A stretch of DNA of 64,000 nt. It comes from Chryseobacterium sp. (GTDB lineage Bacteria; Bacteroidota; Bacteroidia; Flavobacteriales; Weeksellaceae). Numbering within the stretch: the stretch's first letter is position 1; every line of letters starts with the position of its first letter. The notes beneath the pieces are model-generated. The model ran no database searches and was not told the origin of the DNA. It saw only the letters and a list, made by a program, of their open reading frames with translations. The stretch is from contig NZ_JAFAJM010000005.1 in NCBI RefSeq assembly GCF_019236175.1, positions 62,001 to 126,000 on the forward strand, in the 5' to 3' direction. Shown piece by piece: positions 1 to 9,037 of the stretch. Position numbers and translations under genes: made by a program.

Positions 1-1
1 C

Positions 2-2524
2 GTGCTGAAAGATGATCCTACCCTTATGTTTTCCAACTCAGGAATGACGCAGTTCAAAGATTTTTTCTTAGGCTATAAAACCCCTACCGCCCCTAGAATT
101 GCCGATACACAGAAGTGTCTGAGAGTTTCCGGAAAACATAATGATTTGGATGATGTGGGTAGAGATACTTACCACCATACCATGTTTGAAATGTTGGGAA
201 ACTGGTCTTTCGGGGATTACTTCAAAAAAGAGGCTATTGCTTTTGCCTGGGAATTACTGACTGAAGTATACGGAATTCCAAAAGACAATTTATATGTAAC
301 GATTTTTGAAGGTGATACTTCTGAAAACCTTGACAGAGACCAGGATGCTTATGATTTCTGGAAGTCTCATATTTCAGAAGACAGAATCATCAATGGAAAT
401 AAAAAAGACAACTTCTGGGAGATGGGTGAAAGCGGGCCATGCGGACCGTGTTCAGAGATTCATATCGACTTGAGAACTCCGGAAGAAAAAGCAGCCGTTC
501 CCGGAATTACATTAGTGAATCAGGATCATCCGCAGGTAGTGGAAGTATGGAACCTTGTTTTCATGGAATTCAACAGAAAAGCGGACAAATCTTTAGAAAA
601 ACTTCCTGCTCAGCATGTAGATACCGGAATGGGCTTTGAGCGTCTTTGTATGGCTCTTCAGGGAAAATCTTCGAACTATGATACGGATGTTTTCACCCCG
701 CTGATTTCTAAAGTGGAGGAGCTTTCCGGTAAAAAATATACAGGTATTTTAGAAGATGAAAAAGATATTGCCATTCGTGTGGTAGTAGACCACATCAGAG
801 CGGTTTCTTTTGCTATCGCTGATGGTCAGCTTCCTTCCAACGGAGGTGCAGGATATGTAATCCGAAGGATTCTCAGAAGAGGTATTTCTTATGCATACAG
901 ATTCCTGGGAATGAAGGAACCTTTCCTTTATCAGTTGGTTCCTGTTCTTCAGAAGCAAATGGGTACATTCTTCCCTGAAATTGAAAAACAAGGAAAGTTA
1001 GTAGGTGAAGTGATCAAAAGTGAAGAAGAATCTTTCTTAAAAACGATTGAAAACGGATTACTAAGAGTAGAGAAACTGATCCAGCAAACCATTGCCGATC
1101 ATTCAAAAGTATTACCAAGCGAAGAAGTTTTTGAACTTTATGACACGTATGGCTTCCCTGATGATTTAACAAGAATTATTGCTGAAGAAAAAGGTCTGAC
1201 GATTGATGAGCAAGGATTTAAAGCCGAAATGGAAAAACAAAAACAGCGTTCTAAATCTGATTCTGCCCAAAAAGTATATGACTGGGTTGTTTTAGAAGAG
1301 AAACCTGAAACATTTGTAGGCTATGACCAGACTGAGTCTGAAACATACATTACAAGATACAGAAAGGTAGAGAATAAAGACGGAGAATTTTATCAGGTCG
1401 TACTGAGCAGCTCTCCTTTCTACCCTGAAGGAGGAGGGCAGGTTGGAGACAAAGGTGTTCTTGAAAATGCAGCTGAAAGTTTTGAAGTACTGGAAACTAA
1501 GAAAGAAAACGGGCTGGTTATTTCATTAATCAACGGGCTTCCAAAAGATGCAGGAGCTGTTTTCTATGCTAAAGTAAATGCTTCTGAGAGAAAAAATTCT
1601 CAGGCAAACCACTCTGTGACTCACCTTTTACACGAAGCTTTAAGAGATGTTTTAGGAACCCATGTGGAACAAAAAGGTTCTTATGTAGGACCCGATTACC
1701 TTCGTTTTGACTTCTCCCATTTTAATAAAATGACGGAAGAAGAATTAGCTTTAATTGAAGAAAAAGTAAACAGCAAAATCAAAGAAAGTATTGCTTTACA
1801 GGAATTCAGAAACATTCCTATTCAGGAGGCTCTGGATAAAGGTGCAATGGCATTGTTTGGTGAAAAATATGGTGACAACGTAAGAATGATTCAGTTCGGA
1901 AGTTCGAAAGAACTTTGTGGAGGAACTCACGTAAAAAACACCAGTGAAATCGGGCATTTCAAAATTACATCTGAAGGTTCTGCAGCCGCAGGAATCAGAA
2001 GAATTGAAGCGATTTCAGGAGATAAATCTGAGGAATATTTCAAAAATCTGGAACAACAGATTATTGAATTATCTCAACTCTTGAAGTCTAAAGATGTTGT
2101 AAGGTCTATTGAGAAATTAATCGAGGAAAACACAGCATTAAAAGCAGAAGTTGATGCTCTTAAAAAAGAAAAAGCAAAAGGAGAAATCAGCGACTGGAAA
2201 AAGGCTTATGAACAAAAAGGCAATAAACAGCTTCTGGTAAAGAGAACTTCTCTGGATGCTGGTTCTGTAAAAGATATCGTATTCCAGCTGAAAAGAGAAA
2301 TTCCGGCTTCAGTAACGATCATTCTTTCTGATGCTGATGGTAAACCTATGATTAGTGTAGGAGTTTCTGATGATCTGGCAGCAGAATATCAGGCCGGAGC
2401 TATCGTTAAAGATCTTGCTAAAGAGATTCAAGGTGGTGGTGGTGGAAACCCTGGCTTTGCAACTGCAGGGGGTAAAAACCTTGATGGTTTGGAAAATGCT
2501 TATCAGAAAGCATTAAATATATAA
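2..2524 (+). CDS. alaS: Alanyl-tRNA synthetase (5' end outside window)
   Basis: Attaches alanine to tRNA-Ala in the cytoplasm and clears mischarged Ser/Gly. The frame is open from the window edge: the first codon here is an internal GTG, and the family normally has about 25-30 more N-terminal residues, so the true start lies upstream. The class II catalytic core comes first (DPTLMFSNSGM, then RVSGKHNDL), followed by the editing domain with the HSVTH zinc motif near visible residue 537 and its CGGTH partner near 639. The C-terminal oligomerisation/C-Ala domain ends with a glycine-rich GGGGGNPGFA stretch. Length and order of domains are normal. A strong terminator follows directly. Confidence 0.98.
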   Translation: MLKDDPTLMFSNSGMTQFKDFFLGYKTPTAPRIADTQKCLRVSGKHNDLDDVGRDTYHHTMFEMLGNWSFGDYFKKEAIAFAWELLTEVYGIPKDNLYVTIFEGDTSENLDRDQDAYDFWKSHISEDRIINGNKKDNFWEMGESGPCGPCSEIHIDLRTPEEKAAVPGITLVNQDHPQVVEVWNLVFMEFNRKADKSLEKLPAQHVDTGMGFERLCMALQGKSSNYDTDVFTPLISKVEELSGKKYTGILEDEKDIAIRVVVDHIRAVSFAIADGQLPSNGGAGYVIRRILRRGISYAYRFLGMKEPFLYQLVPVLQKQMGTFFPEIEKQGKLVGEVIKSEEESFLKTIENGLLRVEKLIQQTIADHSKVLPSEEVFELYDTYGFPDDLTRIIAEEKGLTIDEQGFKAEMEKQKQRSKSDSAQKVYDWVVLEEKPETFVGYDQTESETYITRYRKVENKDGEFYQVVLSSSPFYPEGGGQVGDKGVLENAAESFEVLETKKENGLVISLINGLPKDAGAVFYAKVNASERKNSQANHSVTHLLHEALRDVLGTHVEQKGSYVGPDYLRFDFSHFNKMTEEELALIEEKVNSKIKESIALQEFRNIPIQEALDKGAMALFGEKYGDNVRMIQFGSSKELCGGTHVKNTSEIGHFKITSEGSAAAGIRRIEAISGDKSEEYFKNLEQQIIELSQLLKSKDVVRSIEKLIEENTALKAEVDALKKEKAKGEISDWKKAYEQKGNKQLLVKRTSLDAGSVKDIVFQLKREIPASVTIILSDADGKPMISVGVSDDLAAEYQAGAIVKDLAKEIQGGGGGNPGFATAGGKNLDGLENAYQKALNI

Positions 2525-2553
2525 AAATAGTAGATCTATTATAAATATTAAAC

Positions 2554-2585
2554 AGGCTGTTTCATTTTGGAGACAGCCTTTTTTT
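2554..2585 (+). terminator. Intrinsic terminator of alaS
   Basis: AGGCTGTTTC (2554-2563) pairs with GAGACAGCCT (2570-2579) with one G-U pair, followed by a run of T. It lies 30 nt after the alaS stop codon. Confidence 0.9.
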
Positions 2586-2723
2586 ATGCTGAAGTAAAGC
2601 AATATGAAAAATACAGGCTGTTTTATTTATATCTATTCTAATTATTGATCTTTACTTAACAAAAATCCCTCAATCTTAAACTATTTGTTTTGTCTTCTTA
2701 AAACCTAGTTAACACCGGACCCT

Positions 2724-2731
2724 TAGTTTTG
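2724..2731 (+). promoter_or_regulatory. Candidate -7 promoter element
   Basis: TAGTTTTG fits the Bacteroidota -7 consensus TAnnTTTG and lies 27 nt upstream of the PhoX-like start. No TTTG -33 box is found at the ideal spacing; the nearest is about 31 nt upstream, so this is a moderate call. Confidence 0.45.
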
Positions 2732-2758
2732 CTTTAATCGAAATTCAAAAAAATAATT

Positions 2759-4237
2759 ATGAAAATTAACAAAACTATTGGTGCATTATTATTTGCAGCT
2801 CTTGTTTTTCAGGGTTGTAACGATGATAATAGCGGGGATAGTAATACCCCGGCTAATGACAAAATTAAACTTGAAAATTTTTCAAAAGAACCGGCTTTCG
2901 TTTTTGGAATGCCAGGTTTTGAGAATTTAAATATCACCACCCTTATTTCAAGTTCCGATATTCTTCCGGGGTCTCCCGATTTTGTTTTCGGCGGGCAGCC
3001 GGACGGAATGGGAATTATGAAAGATCCTAACTCTGATGGTTATCTGATGATCACCAACCACGAGATCAAGCAATCGGTATCAAGGGTATATCTGGATAAA
3101 ACATTCAGACCTGTAAAAGGTGAATATATCCTAAACGGGACAGGAGGGATGACGAGATTGTGCTCTGCAACATTGGCAACTCCTGAAATCCATGGTTTTA
3201 GTGCATTTCTCACTGCCGGTGAATCCGGTGAAGAAAGTATGGTTCATGCTCTGAACCCACTGGCTCCTGCTTCACAGGCTTCAGATAAGACAAGGGTAAA
3301 ACCTGCATTGGGAAAGGCTTCTATGGAAAATGCAGTTCCTCTTCCTAAGGATGTTTCTAACGGAAAATCATATATTATTATCGGTGAAGACCAGTCTTAT
3401 TCTTCTTCCCATCAGTCAGCAGGACAGCTGATCATGTATGTGGCCGACACTCAGGGAGATCTTGATAACGGAAAACTATACGCATTAAAAAGAACGAACA
3501 ACAACTACACGGAAACTGATATGACCAAAGGGAATAATTACGATGTAGAATTTGTTGAAATTCCTAATGCTAAAAATCTTACAGGAGCTCAGATTAATCA
3601 GAAAAACATCGATAACAATGCGATTCGCTTTTCAAGAGTTGAAGATGTGGATTACAGAAAAGGAGCAGGAAAAGGAAGAGAGATTTACTTTACCGCAACA
3701 GGAGAATCTTCTGACGGTGTAAATCCAAAAGCTGGATTAACCATGTGGGGAAGAGTCTACAAGCTTGTTCTTAATTCTAATAATATGCTGACAGGAAAAC
3801 TGGAAGTAGTGGCAGAAGGAGATTCGAATCCTGGTAACAATCTTATTAATCCTGATAATCTGTGTGTAACTGAAAACTATGTGTACATTCAGGAAGACGG
3901 AGACTCTTATTACAAAGCGGCAAAGCATGATTCTTATATCTGGCAGCTCAACATTGCGACCAAACAATATAAGCCATGGTTGAATATGAAACATAACAGA
4001 AATGATTCAGCATGGCAGACTGCTTATAACCAGTCCGGAGATTTACAAAAGTTCGGTTCGTGGGAGTTTGGAGCTATGGTAGATATTTCAGATATCATTG
4101 GGGTTCCTAATACATTCTCGGTAAACATCCACTCTCACACATGGCAGCTGGATAAGTTTAAGAATCCTGACGGTTCAGGAATCAATACCAATAAAGAAGG
4201 TGGGCAGATTGTCATTATCAGAAACGTAGAAAAATAG
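2759..4237 (+). CDS. PhoX-like (DUF839) secreted lipoprotein
   Basis: A 492-residue lipoprotein: the signal peptide ends in FQGC with the lipidated Cys at residue 20, followed by an acidic/Asn spacer (DDNSGDSN) that in this phylum often marks surface export. The body has PhoX/DUF839 hallmarks: a PDGMGIM...ITNHE segment, a YIIIGEDQSY segment, IYFTATGES with GRVYKL, and NPDNLCVTENYVYIQEDGDS. PhoX family members are calcium/iron-dependent propeller phosphatases; whether this member is a phosphatase cannot be told from sequence. It is followed by a cytochrome c peroxidase-like gene that appears to depend on read-through from this gene. Confidence 0.75.
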   Translation: MKINKTIGALLFAALVFQGCNDDNSGDSNTPANDKIKLENFSKEPAFVFGMPGFENLNITTLISSSDILPGSPDFVFGGQPDGMGIMKDPNSDGYLMITNHEIKQSVSRVYLDKTFRPVKGEYILNGTGGMTRLCSATLATPEIHGFSAFLTAGESGEESMVHALNPLAPASQASDKTRVKPALGKASMENAVPLPKDVSNGKSYIIIGEDQSYSSSHQSAGQLIMYVADTQGDLDNGKLYALKRTNNNYTETDMTKGNNYDVEFVEIPNAKNLTGAQINQKNIDNNAIRFSRVEDVDYRKGAGKGREIYFTATGESSDGVNPKAGLTMWGRVYKLVLNSNNMLTGKLEVVAEGDSNPGNNLINPDNLCVTENYVYIQEDGDSYYKAAKHDSYIWQLNIATKQYKPWLNMKHNRNDSAWQTAYNQSGDLQKFGSWEFGAMVDISDIIGVPNTFSVNIHSHTWQLDKFKNPDGSGINTNKEGGQIVIIRNVEK

Positions 4238-4258
4238 TTTTAATTACTCCATAACATC

Positions 4259-4294
4259 AAAAGTATCAACAGTAAATCGCTGTTGATACTTTTT
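4259..4294 (+). terminator. Perfect 14-bp hairpin just before the next start codon
   Basis: AAAAGTATCAACAG (4259-4272) and CTGTTGATACTTTT (4280-4293) form a perfect 14-bp stem with a 7-nt loop and a T run: a textbook terminator. The next ATG is at 4303, only 9 nt further on, leaving no room for a promoter. It may act as a partial terminator that lowers expression of the downstream gene. Confidence 0.85.
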
Positions 4295-4302
4295 CATATC
4301 CT

Positions 4303-6120
4303 ATGAAAAAACTTTCAACATACCCGATACTTCTGTTTTTATATTCTGCTGCTGCACTTTTTGTTCTTTCTTATTGTAAAAATGATAAGCTGCAGCCTGT
4401 CTCTGAAGATCTGGGCTCCGTAAAAAAAGAAATTCTCAAAACCAATTCACAATTTGAAAAACAGATTAATGAGTTAATCAGTCTCATTTCCGGAAATTCA
4501 GATGAAAAAGTGCTTCAGGGAAAGTTTGAGGACATGAGAAAAACTTATAAAACCATGGAATGGGCTGTGGAATACTTCCTTCCCCACTCTGCCAGATTCA
4601 TCAACGGACCTGCACTTCCGGAAATAGAAATGGATGAACATACGGAAATAGAACCAGAAGGATTACAGGTTCTGGAGGAAATGCTTTATCCTTATGATCG
4701 GGAAAATAAAGATGAAGTGATACGATTTTTAAAAAAACTCATCAACAAAAGCAATACTATTGAGACCAATTTTCAGGTTATTACCATAGGTAAAGATCAG
4801 GTTTTTGATGCGGTAAGACAAGAAGTTTTCAGAGTTTCCAGCTTAGGTATTTCAGGTTTTGATACGCCTGTTTCGGGAACATTTTTACAAGAAATCCCAT
4901 ACTCTCTTGAGGGGGTTACCCAAACCTTACGGTTAATTTCTACAGATCAGTCCAGGCAACGGTCTTTAAAAGTGATTATTGCGGAAATCAGTTCCGCTAT
5001 TGAAATTGTAAAGAAAAATACAAATAAAAATACGTTTGACTATGTGAATTTTATTCCCGATCATTTGAATAAGATAACAAGTTTATTGCTTGAATTCAAA
5101 AAACAGGAAAAAATTCCGGATGTTGAGGTTACCACAGCATTAAATAAAGATGCAACAACTTTTTTTGTTAGAAACGCGTTCAATCCCAATGCATTTACAC
5201 CGGGAAAAGAATTTGCATTTTCTGAAGCAAAAGCAGCACTCGGGCAACAACTTTTTAATGATAAAATATTGTCCAATAACAACAACAGAAGCTGTGCTAC
5301 GTGCCATATTCCTGAAAAAGCTTTTACAGACGGACTTGCAAAATCCATGTCTCTGGTGAATTCGGAACTGGCAAGAAATTCTCCCTCTCTGAATTATGCG
5401 GGCTTTCAGCATGGTCAGTTCTGGGATATGCGGAAAGATGATCTGGAAGGACAAAGTTCGGATGTTATTTCGAACAAAGAAGAAATGCATGGTGATCTTA
5501 CGGTAATTCTTGGTAAAATCAATCAGAATAAAGAATATCAGGCTGCCTTTCAGAAAATTTACCAGTCTCAGAAAACAGAAGTCTGGCAACTTCAGAATGT
5601 ACTGGCAAGCTATATACGTTCATTGGCCAGATTCAGCTCTGATTTTGATGAATATATGCGCGGAAATAAATCAGCTATGACTGAAAATCAGAAAAAGGGC
5701 TTTAATCTTTTTGTCGGAAAAGCACAATGTGCAATCTGTCATTTTATTCCATTGTTCAATGGAACGGTGCCTCCTGCTTTCAAAAAAACAGAACAGGAAG
5801 TACTGGGAATAGCCGTTGATGGAGAAAACAAAGCAGCTGATCGTGATCCCGGAAGAGGAAAATTTCACGAAACCGTTTTGTCTCTGCAAAATTCCTTTAA
5901 AACACCAACGCTCAGAAATATTAGTAAAACCGGACCTTATATGCATAACGGCGGATATAAAACCCTTAAAGAAGTGATGAATTTTTACAATAAAGGCGGT
6001 GGAAAAGGTCTTGGGTTTACCATAAAAAACCAGACGCTTTCTAACGCTCCTTTACAGCTTACAGAAGAGGAAACCGGTAATATTATTGATTTTATGAAAG
6101 CGCTGAACGATAAGCAATAA
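4303..6120 (+). CDS. Di-haem cytochrome c peroxidase-family lipoprotein with extra N-terminal domain
   Basis: 605 residues. The N-terminus is a lipoprotein signal (Cys25 in LSYCKND). Residues about 35-290 form a mostly helical domain of unknown role, absent from classical CcpA enzymes. The C-terminal half is a bacterial di-haem peroxidase/MauG-like domain with two haem c sites, CATCH at 331-335 and CAICH at 476-480. It also has the usual family context FTDGLAKSM near the first site and LRNISKTGPYMHNGG near the C-terminus. It is likely attached to a membrane facing the periplasm. It either reduces peroxide or oxidises a partner such as its PhoX-like neighbour; this is inference. Confidence 0.85.
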   Translation: MKKLSTYPILLFLYSAAALFVLSYCKNDKLQPVSEDLGSVKKEILKTNSQFEKQINELISLISGNSDEKVLQGKFEDMRKTYKTMEWAVEYFLPHSARFINGPALPEIEMDEHTEIEPEGLQVLEEMLYPYDRENKDEVIRFLKKLINKSNTIETNFQVITIGKDQVFDAVRQEVFRVSSLGISGFDTPVSGTFLQEIPYSLEGVTQTLRLISTDQSRQRSLKVIIAEISSAIEIVKKNTNKNTFDYVNFIPDHLNKITSLLLEFKKQEKIPDVEVTTALNKDATTFFVRNAFNPNAFTPGKEFAFSEAKAALGQQLFNDKILSNNNNRSCATCHIPEKAFTDGLAKSMSLVNSELARNSPSLNYAGFQHGQFWDMRKDDLEGQSSDVISNKEEMHGDLTVILGKINQNKEYQAAFQKIYQSQKTEVWQLQNVLASYIRSLARFSSDFDEYMRGNKSAMTENQKKGFNLFVGKAQCAICHFIPLFNGTVPPAFKKTEQEVLGIAVDGENKAADRDPGRGKFHETVLSLQNSFKTPTLRNISKTGPYMHNGGYKTLKEVMNFYNKGGGKGLGFTIKNQTLSNAPLQLTEEETGNIIDFMKALNDKQ

Positions 6121-6284
6121 CAAGAGATAACGATTTCAGAGTTTGATTTTCCGCTCTCCGACGAAGGAAAGCAGTTGTATATTCCACAGCAGTCTTCAGG
6201 AACAATCATATCGTGGTCATTCCGGATAAGTCCTCTTTTGGCCGTCATTTGCGTTATAATTTTTCCATTGAGGAATTAGATTAA
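6121..6284 (+). pseudogene. Decayed, frameshifted C-terminal gene remnant
   Basis: Directly after the peroxidase stop codon, one frame encodes FDFPLSDEGKQLYIPQQSSG. After a shift near 6202, another frame continues as NNHIVVIPDKSSFG, then RHLRYNFSIEELD and a TAA at 6282-6284. The two halves read as one protein-like tail split by a single-base frameshift, with no start codon or N-terminus nearby. I do not recognise the parent family. A chance match is possible but the split composition looks coding. Confidence 0.45.
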
Positions 6285-6332
6285 ATCAATATTATAGTCC
6301 GTTAAAAACTTTTCTAAAACAATAAATATTAG

Positions 6333-6340
6333 TACTTTTG
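6333..6340 (+). promoter_or_regulatory. Candidate -7 promoter element
   Basis: TACTTTTG fits TAnnTTTG and ends 15 nt before the DUF5686 start codon. Confidence 0.55.
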
Positions 6341-6355
6341 ACGTAGTTTTTACCA

Positions 6356-8752
6356 ATGAAAAAGGGTTTACTATTATTATTTTTTTTAATCTTCTTTTTG
6401 GGGTATTCACAATCAAAAATTAAAATTGTGGATGACGCCAACCAGAAACCTGTATCCAATGCCCAAATATCATGTGATCACAAAATTATTGGCTATACCA
6501 ATGCTCAGGGCATTCTGGAATTTAAAGCGGGCTGCAAAACCATTAGTATTGAGGCGGATTCTTATCAACAGGAAACAGTAACCGTAGAAAGCAGTATAGA
6601 GGTATCTCTTCAAAAAAAAGCATCCAAAACCACTGCCATTGATGCAATAGTGATTGAAGATAAAAGTGATCCCAGAGCACTGGAAATTCTGAAAAAGGTA
6701 AATAAACTGTTTAATCAAAATTCTCCGAAAAGCTTAGGTTCTTATTCTTATAAATCTTACGAAAAAATCTCCTTAGATATTGATGAAGACAGCCTTACTC
6801 AGTTTCAGGAATATTTTAATGACCTGAATCTTTTCAAGAAAAAGAGAGAGAAAGATTCGTTAAACAACAGCACTGCAAGAAAAGTTTTTGCAAAAAGTAA
6901 ACTGTTTCTTTGGGAAAGAGCACAGGAGTTTTTATACTCAAAAAAATACGGTGAAAAGATCAATATTCTTGACAACAGAATTTCAGGACTCAAGCAGCCC
7001 ATCTACGAAATGATTGCCCTTCAGCAAAGTAACAGAGATGTTGTTCCTGAGCAGATAAAGCCGGAAAACAGAGGCCTCTACAGGTTCTTTTTATCCGATA
7101 CTATTGAACTGGACGGAAGAAAGAATTTTGTCATCCGTTTCCGTGAGGTGAATTATAAAAACCCGGACAGAAAGAGAAAGTATAACGGTGCTATTTATGT
7201 AGATACTGAAACCTACGGAATTAAAAAAATTGAAAACTTCAGTAAAAATAAAAACGACGGGATTATTACCAGTACATGGATTTTCTATAATAACAAATGG
7301 TTCCTTGCTCATGAAAAAGCAAAACTTAAGATGGGTAAGATGGCAATGGATGACAAAGACCGTCTTAACAAAAAGGACAAAAAAAGCTTTGGCACCTACG
7401 CTTTCCTGACTTCCAAATATTTTGATTTTGAATCTCCCATTACTGAAGATCCCAAAGACTTTAAAGGCTATACATTTTCTGTCAAAAGTATTGACGGGCA
7501 CTCCCTGAACCAATACAGGACCGATCCTCTTACAGATCGGGAGCAAAATACCTATAAAACAATAGACAGTTTAGGAAAAAAATATAAAATAGACAGCAAG
7601 GCTCAGATATTATCAGGTTTACTTAACGGCCAAATCAGAGTACGTTCTGTAGATTTTGCCGTGGATGAAATCGTCAATTACAACTCTTATGAAGGATTCA
7701 GACTTGGGTTAAAGGCCAAAATCAATGAAAACTTCAATCCGTACTTCTCCCCTGACTATTATTTTGCCTATGGGGTAAAAGACAGAAGATGGAAATACGG
7801 TATGGGGCTGGATATGAAGACGACTCTGGAGAAAAACTCATTTTTCAGATTTGAATTTTACGATGATGTAACAGCTTCGGGAGAGTTTTACAGAAGACTC
7901 TGGAACTTCAAAATGAGAATGATGAATTTTGGAAATAACCTTAATAATGATAAGTATTTTCATTTTAAGGGCGCCTCTTTGTCGTATCTGAATGATGTAA
8001 CGAACGGTCTTACACTGGCTCTTGCAGTAAGAAGAAATATTGAAACTGCAGAATTTGATTATCAGTTCAAAAATGAAGGAACATCCTTCAAAAATTTCAA
8101 CACGCTGTTTACTTTAAAATATTCTCCCAATTCAACCAATATTATGACTCCACAGGGAAAATCTCTGATTGATCAGAAATATCCTGAATTGTATTTTAAC
8201 TATGAACAGAGTTATAGAGCAGTAGGCGGCAATTTTAATTACTCCCGTTTTGACGCCCTTTTTGTTCACAATTTTAAGACTCCGCTGGGAACCACCGGAT
8301 TCAGACTCTATGGCGGAATGGTTTTTGGAGAAGCCCCGATATGGAAGAATTTTACCATGAACGGACTTGCCTCTCCGGGTAAAGATTTTAATTTTAACCT
8401 TACCTCATATCTTGGATTTGCTACCCTGGAAGGTGGAAAATATTATAATGACAAGTTTGTCGCTTATTATTTCACCCATAAATTACCTCTTTACTTCAAA
8501 AGCTTTGGACACAATGTGTCAAGCTTTGATTTTGTATTAAGAGGAACAATAGGAAATATGAAACATCCGGAATACCACCAGTTCCGTTTCAAGCCGCTTA
8601 ATCACCTTTATCAGGAAGTTGGCCTGGAATGGAATAATTTCCTTTCAAGTTATTTCAATTTGGGATTATTCTACAGGGTGGGCTATTATACAACACCGAA
8701 TTTTAAACAAAATTTTGCCATCCAGTTTAAACTGAAGTTCCTGGAATTTTAA
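6356..8752 (+). CDS. DUF5686/carboxypeptidase-regulatory-like outer-membrane protein
   Basis: 798 residues with a signal peptide ending GYSQS. Residues about 22-95 form a CarboxypepD_reg-like/CNA-B beta sandwich (QKPVSNAQISCDHKIIGYTN), as found at the N-terminus of many Bacteroidota outer-membrane proteins. The rest matches the DUF5686 layout: a conserved DPRALEILKKVNK segment, then a long C-terminal region of alternating aromatic strands ending in FAIQFKLKFLEF, the terminal Phe expected for BAM-dependent beta barrels. There is no TonB-receptor plug. Function unknown. Confidence 0.85.
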   Translation: MKKGLLLLFFLIFFLGYSQSKIKIVDDANQKPVSNAQISCDHKIIGYTNAQGILEFKAGCKTISIEADSYQQETVTVESSIEVSLQKKASKTTAIDAIVIEDKSDPRALEILKKVNKLFNQNSPKSLGSYSYKSYEKISLDIDEDSLTQFQEYFNDLNLFKKKREKDSLNNSTARKVFAKSKLFLWERAQEFLYSKKYGEKINILDNRISGLKQPIYEMIALQQSNRDVVPEQIKPENRGLYRFFLSDTIELDGRKNFVIRFREVNYKNPDRKRKYNGAIYVDTETYGIKKIENFSKNKNDGIITSTWIFYNNKWFLAHEKAKLKMGKMAMDDKDRLNKKDKKSFGTYAFLTSKYFDFESPITEDPKDFKGYTFSVKSIDGHSLNQYRTDPLTDREQNTYKTIDSLGKKYKIDSKAQILSGLLNGQIRVRSVDFAVDEIVNYNSYEGFRLGLKAKINENFNPYFSPDYYFAYGVKDRRWKYGMGLDMKTTLEKNSFFRFEFYDDVTASGEFYRRLWNFKMRMMNFGNNLNNDKYFHFKGASLSYLNDVTNGLTLALAVRRNIETAEFDYQFKNEGTSFKNFNTLFTLKYSPNSTNIMTPQGKSLIDQKYPELYFNYEQSYRAVGGNFNYSRFDALFVHNFKTPLGTTGFRLYGGMVFGEAPIWKNFTMNGLASPGKDFNFNLTSYLGFATLEGGKYYNDKFVAYYFTHKLPLYFKSFGHNVSSFDFVLRGTIGNMKHPEYHQFRFKPLNHLYQEVGLEWNNFLSSYFNLGLFYRVGYYTTPNFKQNFAIQFKLKFLEF

Positions 8753-8793
8753 TGTTAAATTTTAGACATTATACGTTATATAAATAAAATAAT

Positions 8794-9030
8794 ATGCAGA
8801 AAATCGAAATAAAAGCAGAACAGTTTTTTGAATTGTTAAAGTTAAAAGACACTCCAATGTGGGAGATTTTCTCACAGATGATTGATGGAAATGAAAAGGA
8901 AATTATTTTTTTAGACCATGATAACAAAATTCTTTTCAACTATATTTTACCCTCTACACCAGAAAAACTGGAAGAAGACAGAAAAGAATTCTCAAAACAG
9001 TTCTCAGAAAAACTGGCTAACTTTAATTAA
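8794..9030 (+). CDS. Small hypothetical protein (78 aa)
   Basis: A soluble acidic 78-residue protein beginning MQKIEIKAEQFFELLKLKD. It has no signal peptide or recognised motif, and a charged helical C-terminus (PEKLEEDRKEFSKQFSEKL). It ends 7 nt before the M28 peptidase start, suggesting co-transcription. Codon use resembles its neighbours, so it is probably real. Function unknown. Confidence 0.65.
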   Translation: MQKIEIKAEQFFELLKLKDTPMWEIFSQMIDGNEKEIIFLDHDNKILFNYILPSTPEKLEEDRKEFSKQFSEKLANFN

Positions 9031-9037
9031 AATCCCC

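Noticed and set aside
5140..5589. 149-codon minus-strand ORF inside the cytochrome peroxidase gene
   Set aside because: Antisense shadow of a clearly coding frame with haem motifs; no protein-like pattern of its own.
7091..7546. 151-codon minus-strand ORF inside the DUF5686 gene
   Set aside because: Antisense to a well-supported gene; composition typical of reverse-strand reading of AT-rich coding DNA.
8918..9037. N-terminal extension of the M28 peptidase
   Set aside because: It overlaps the upstream small gene and would bury the signal peptide that starts at 9038.
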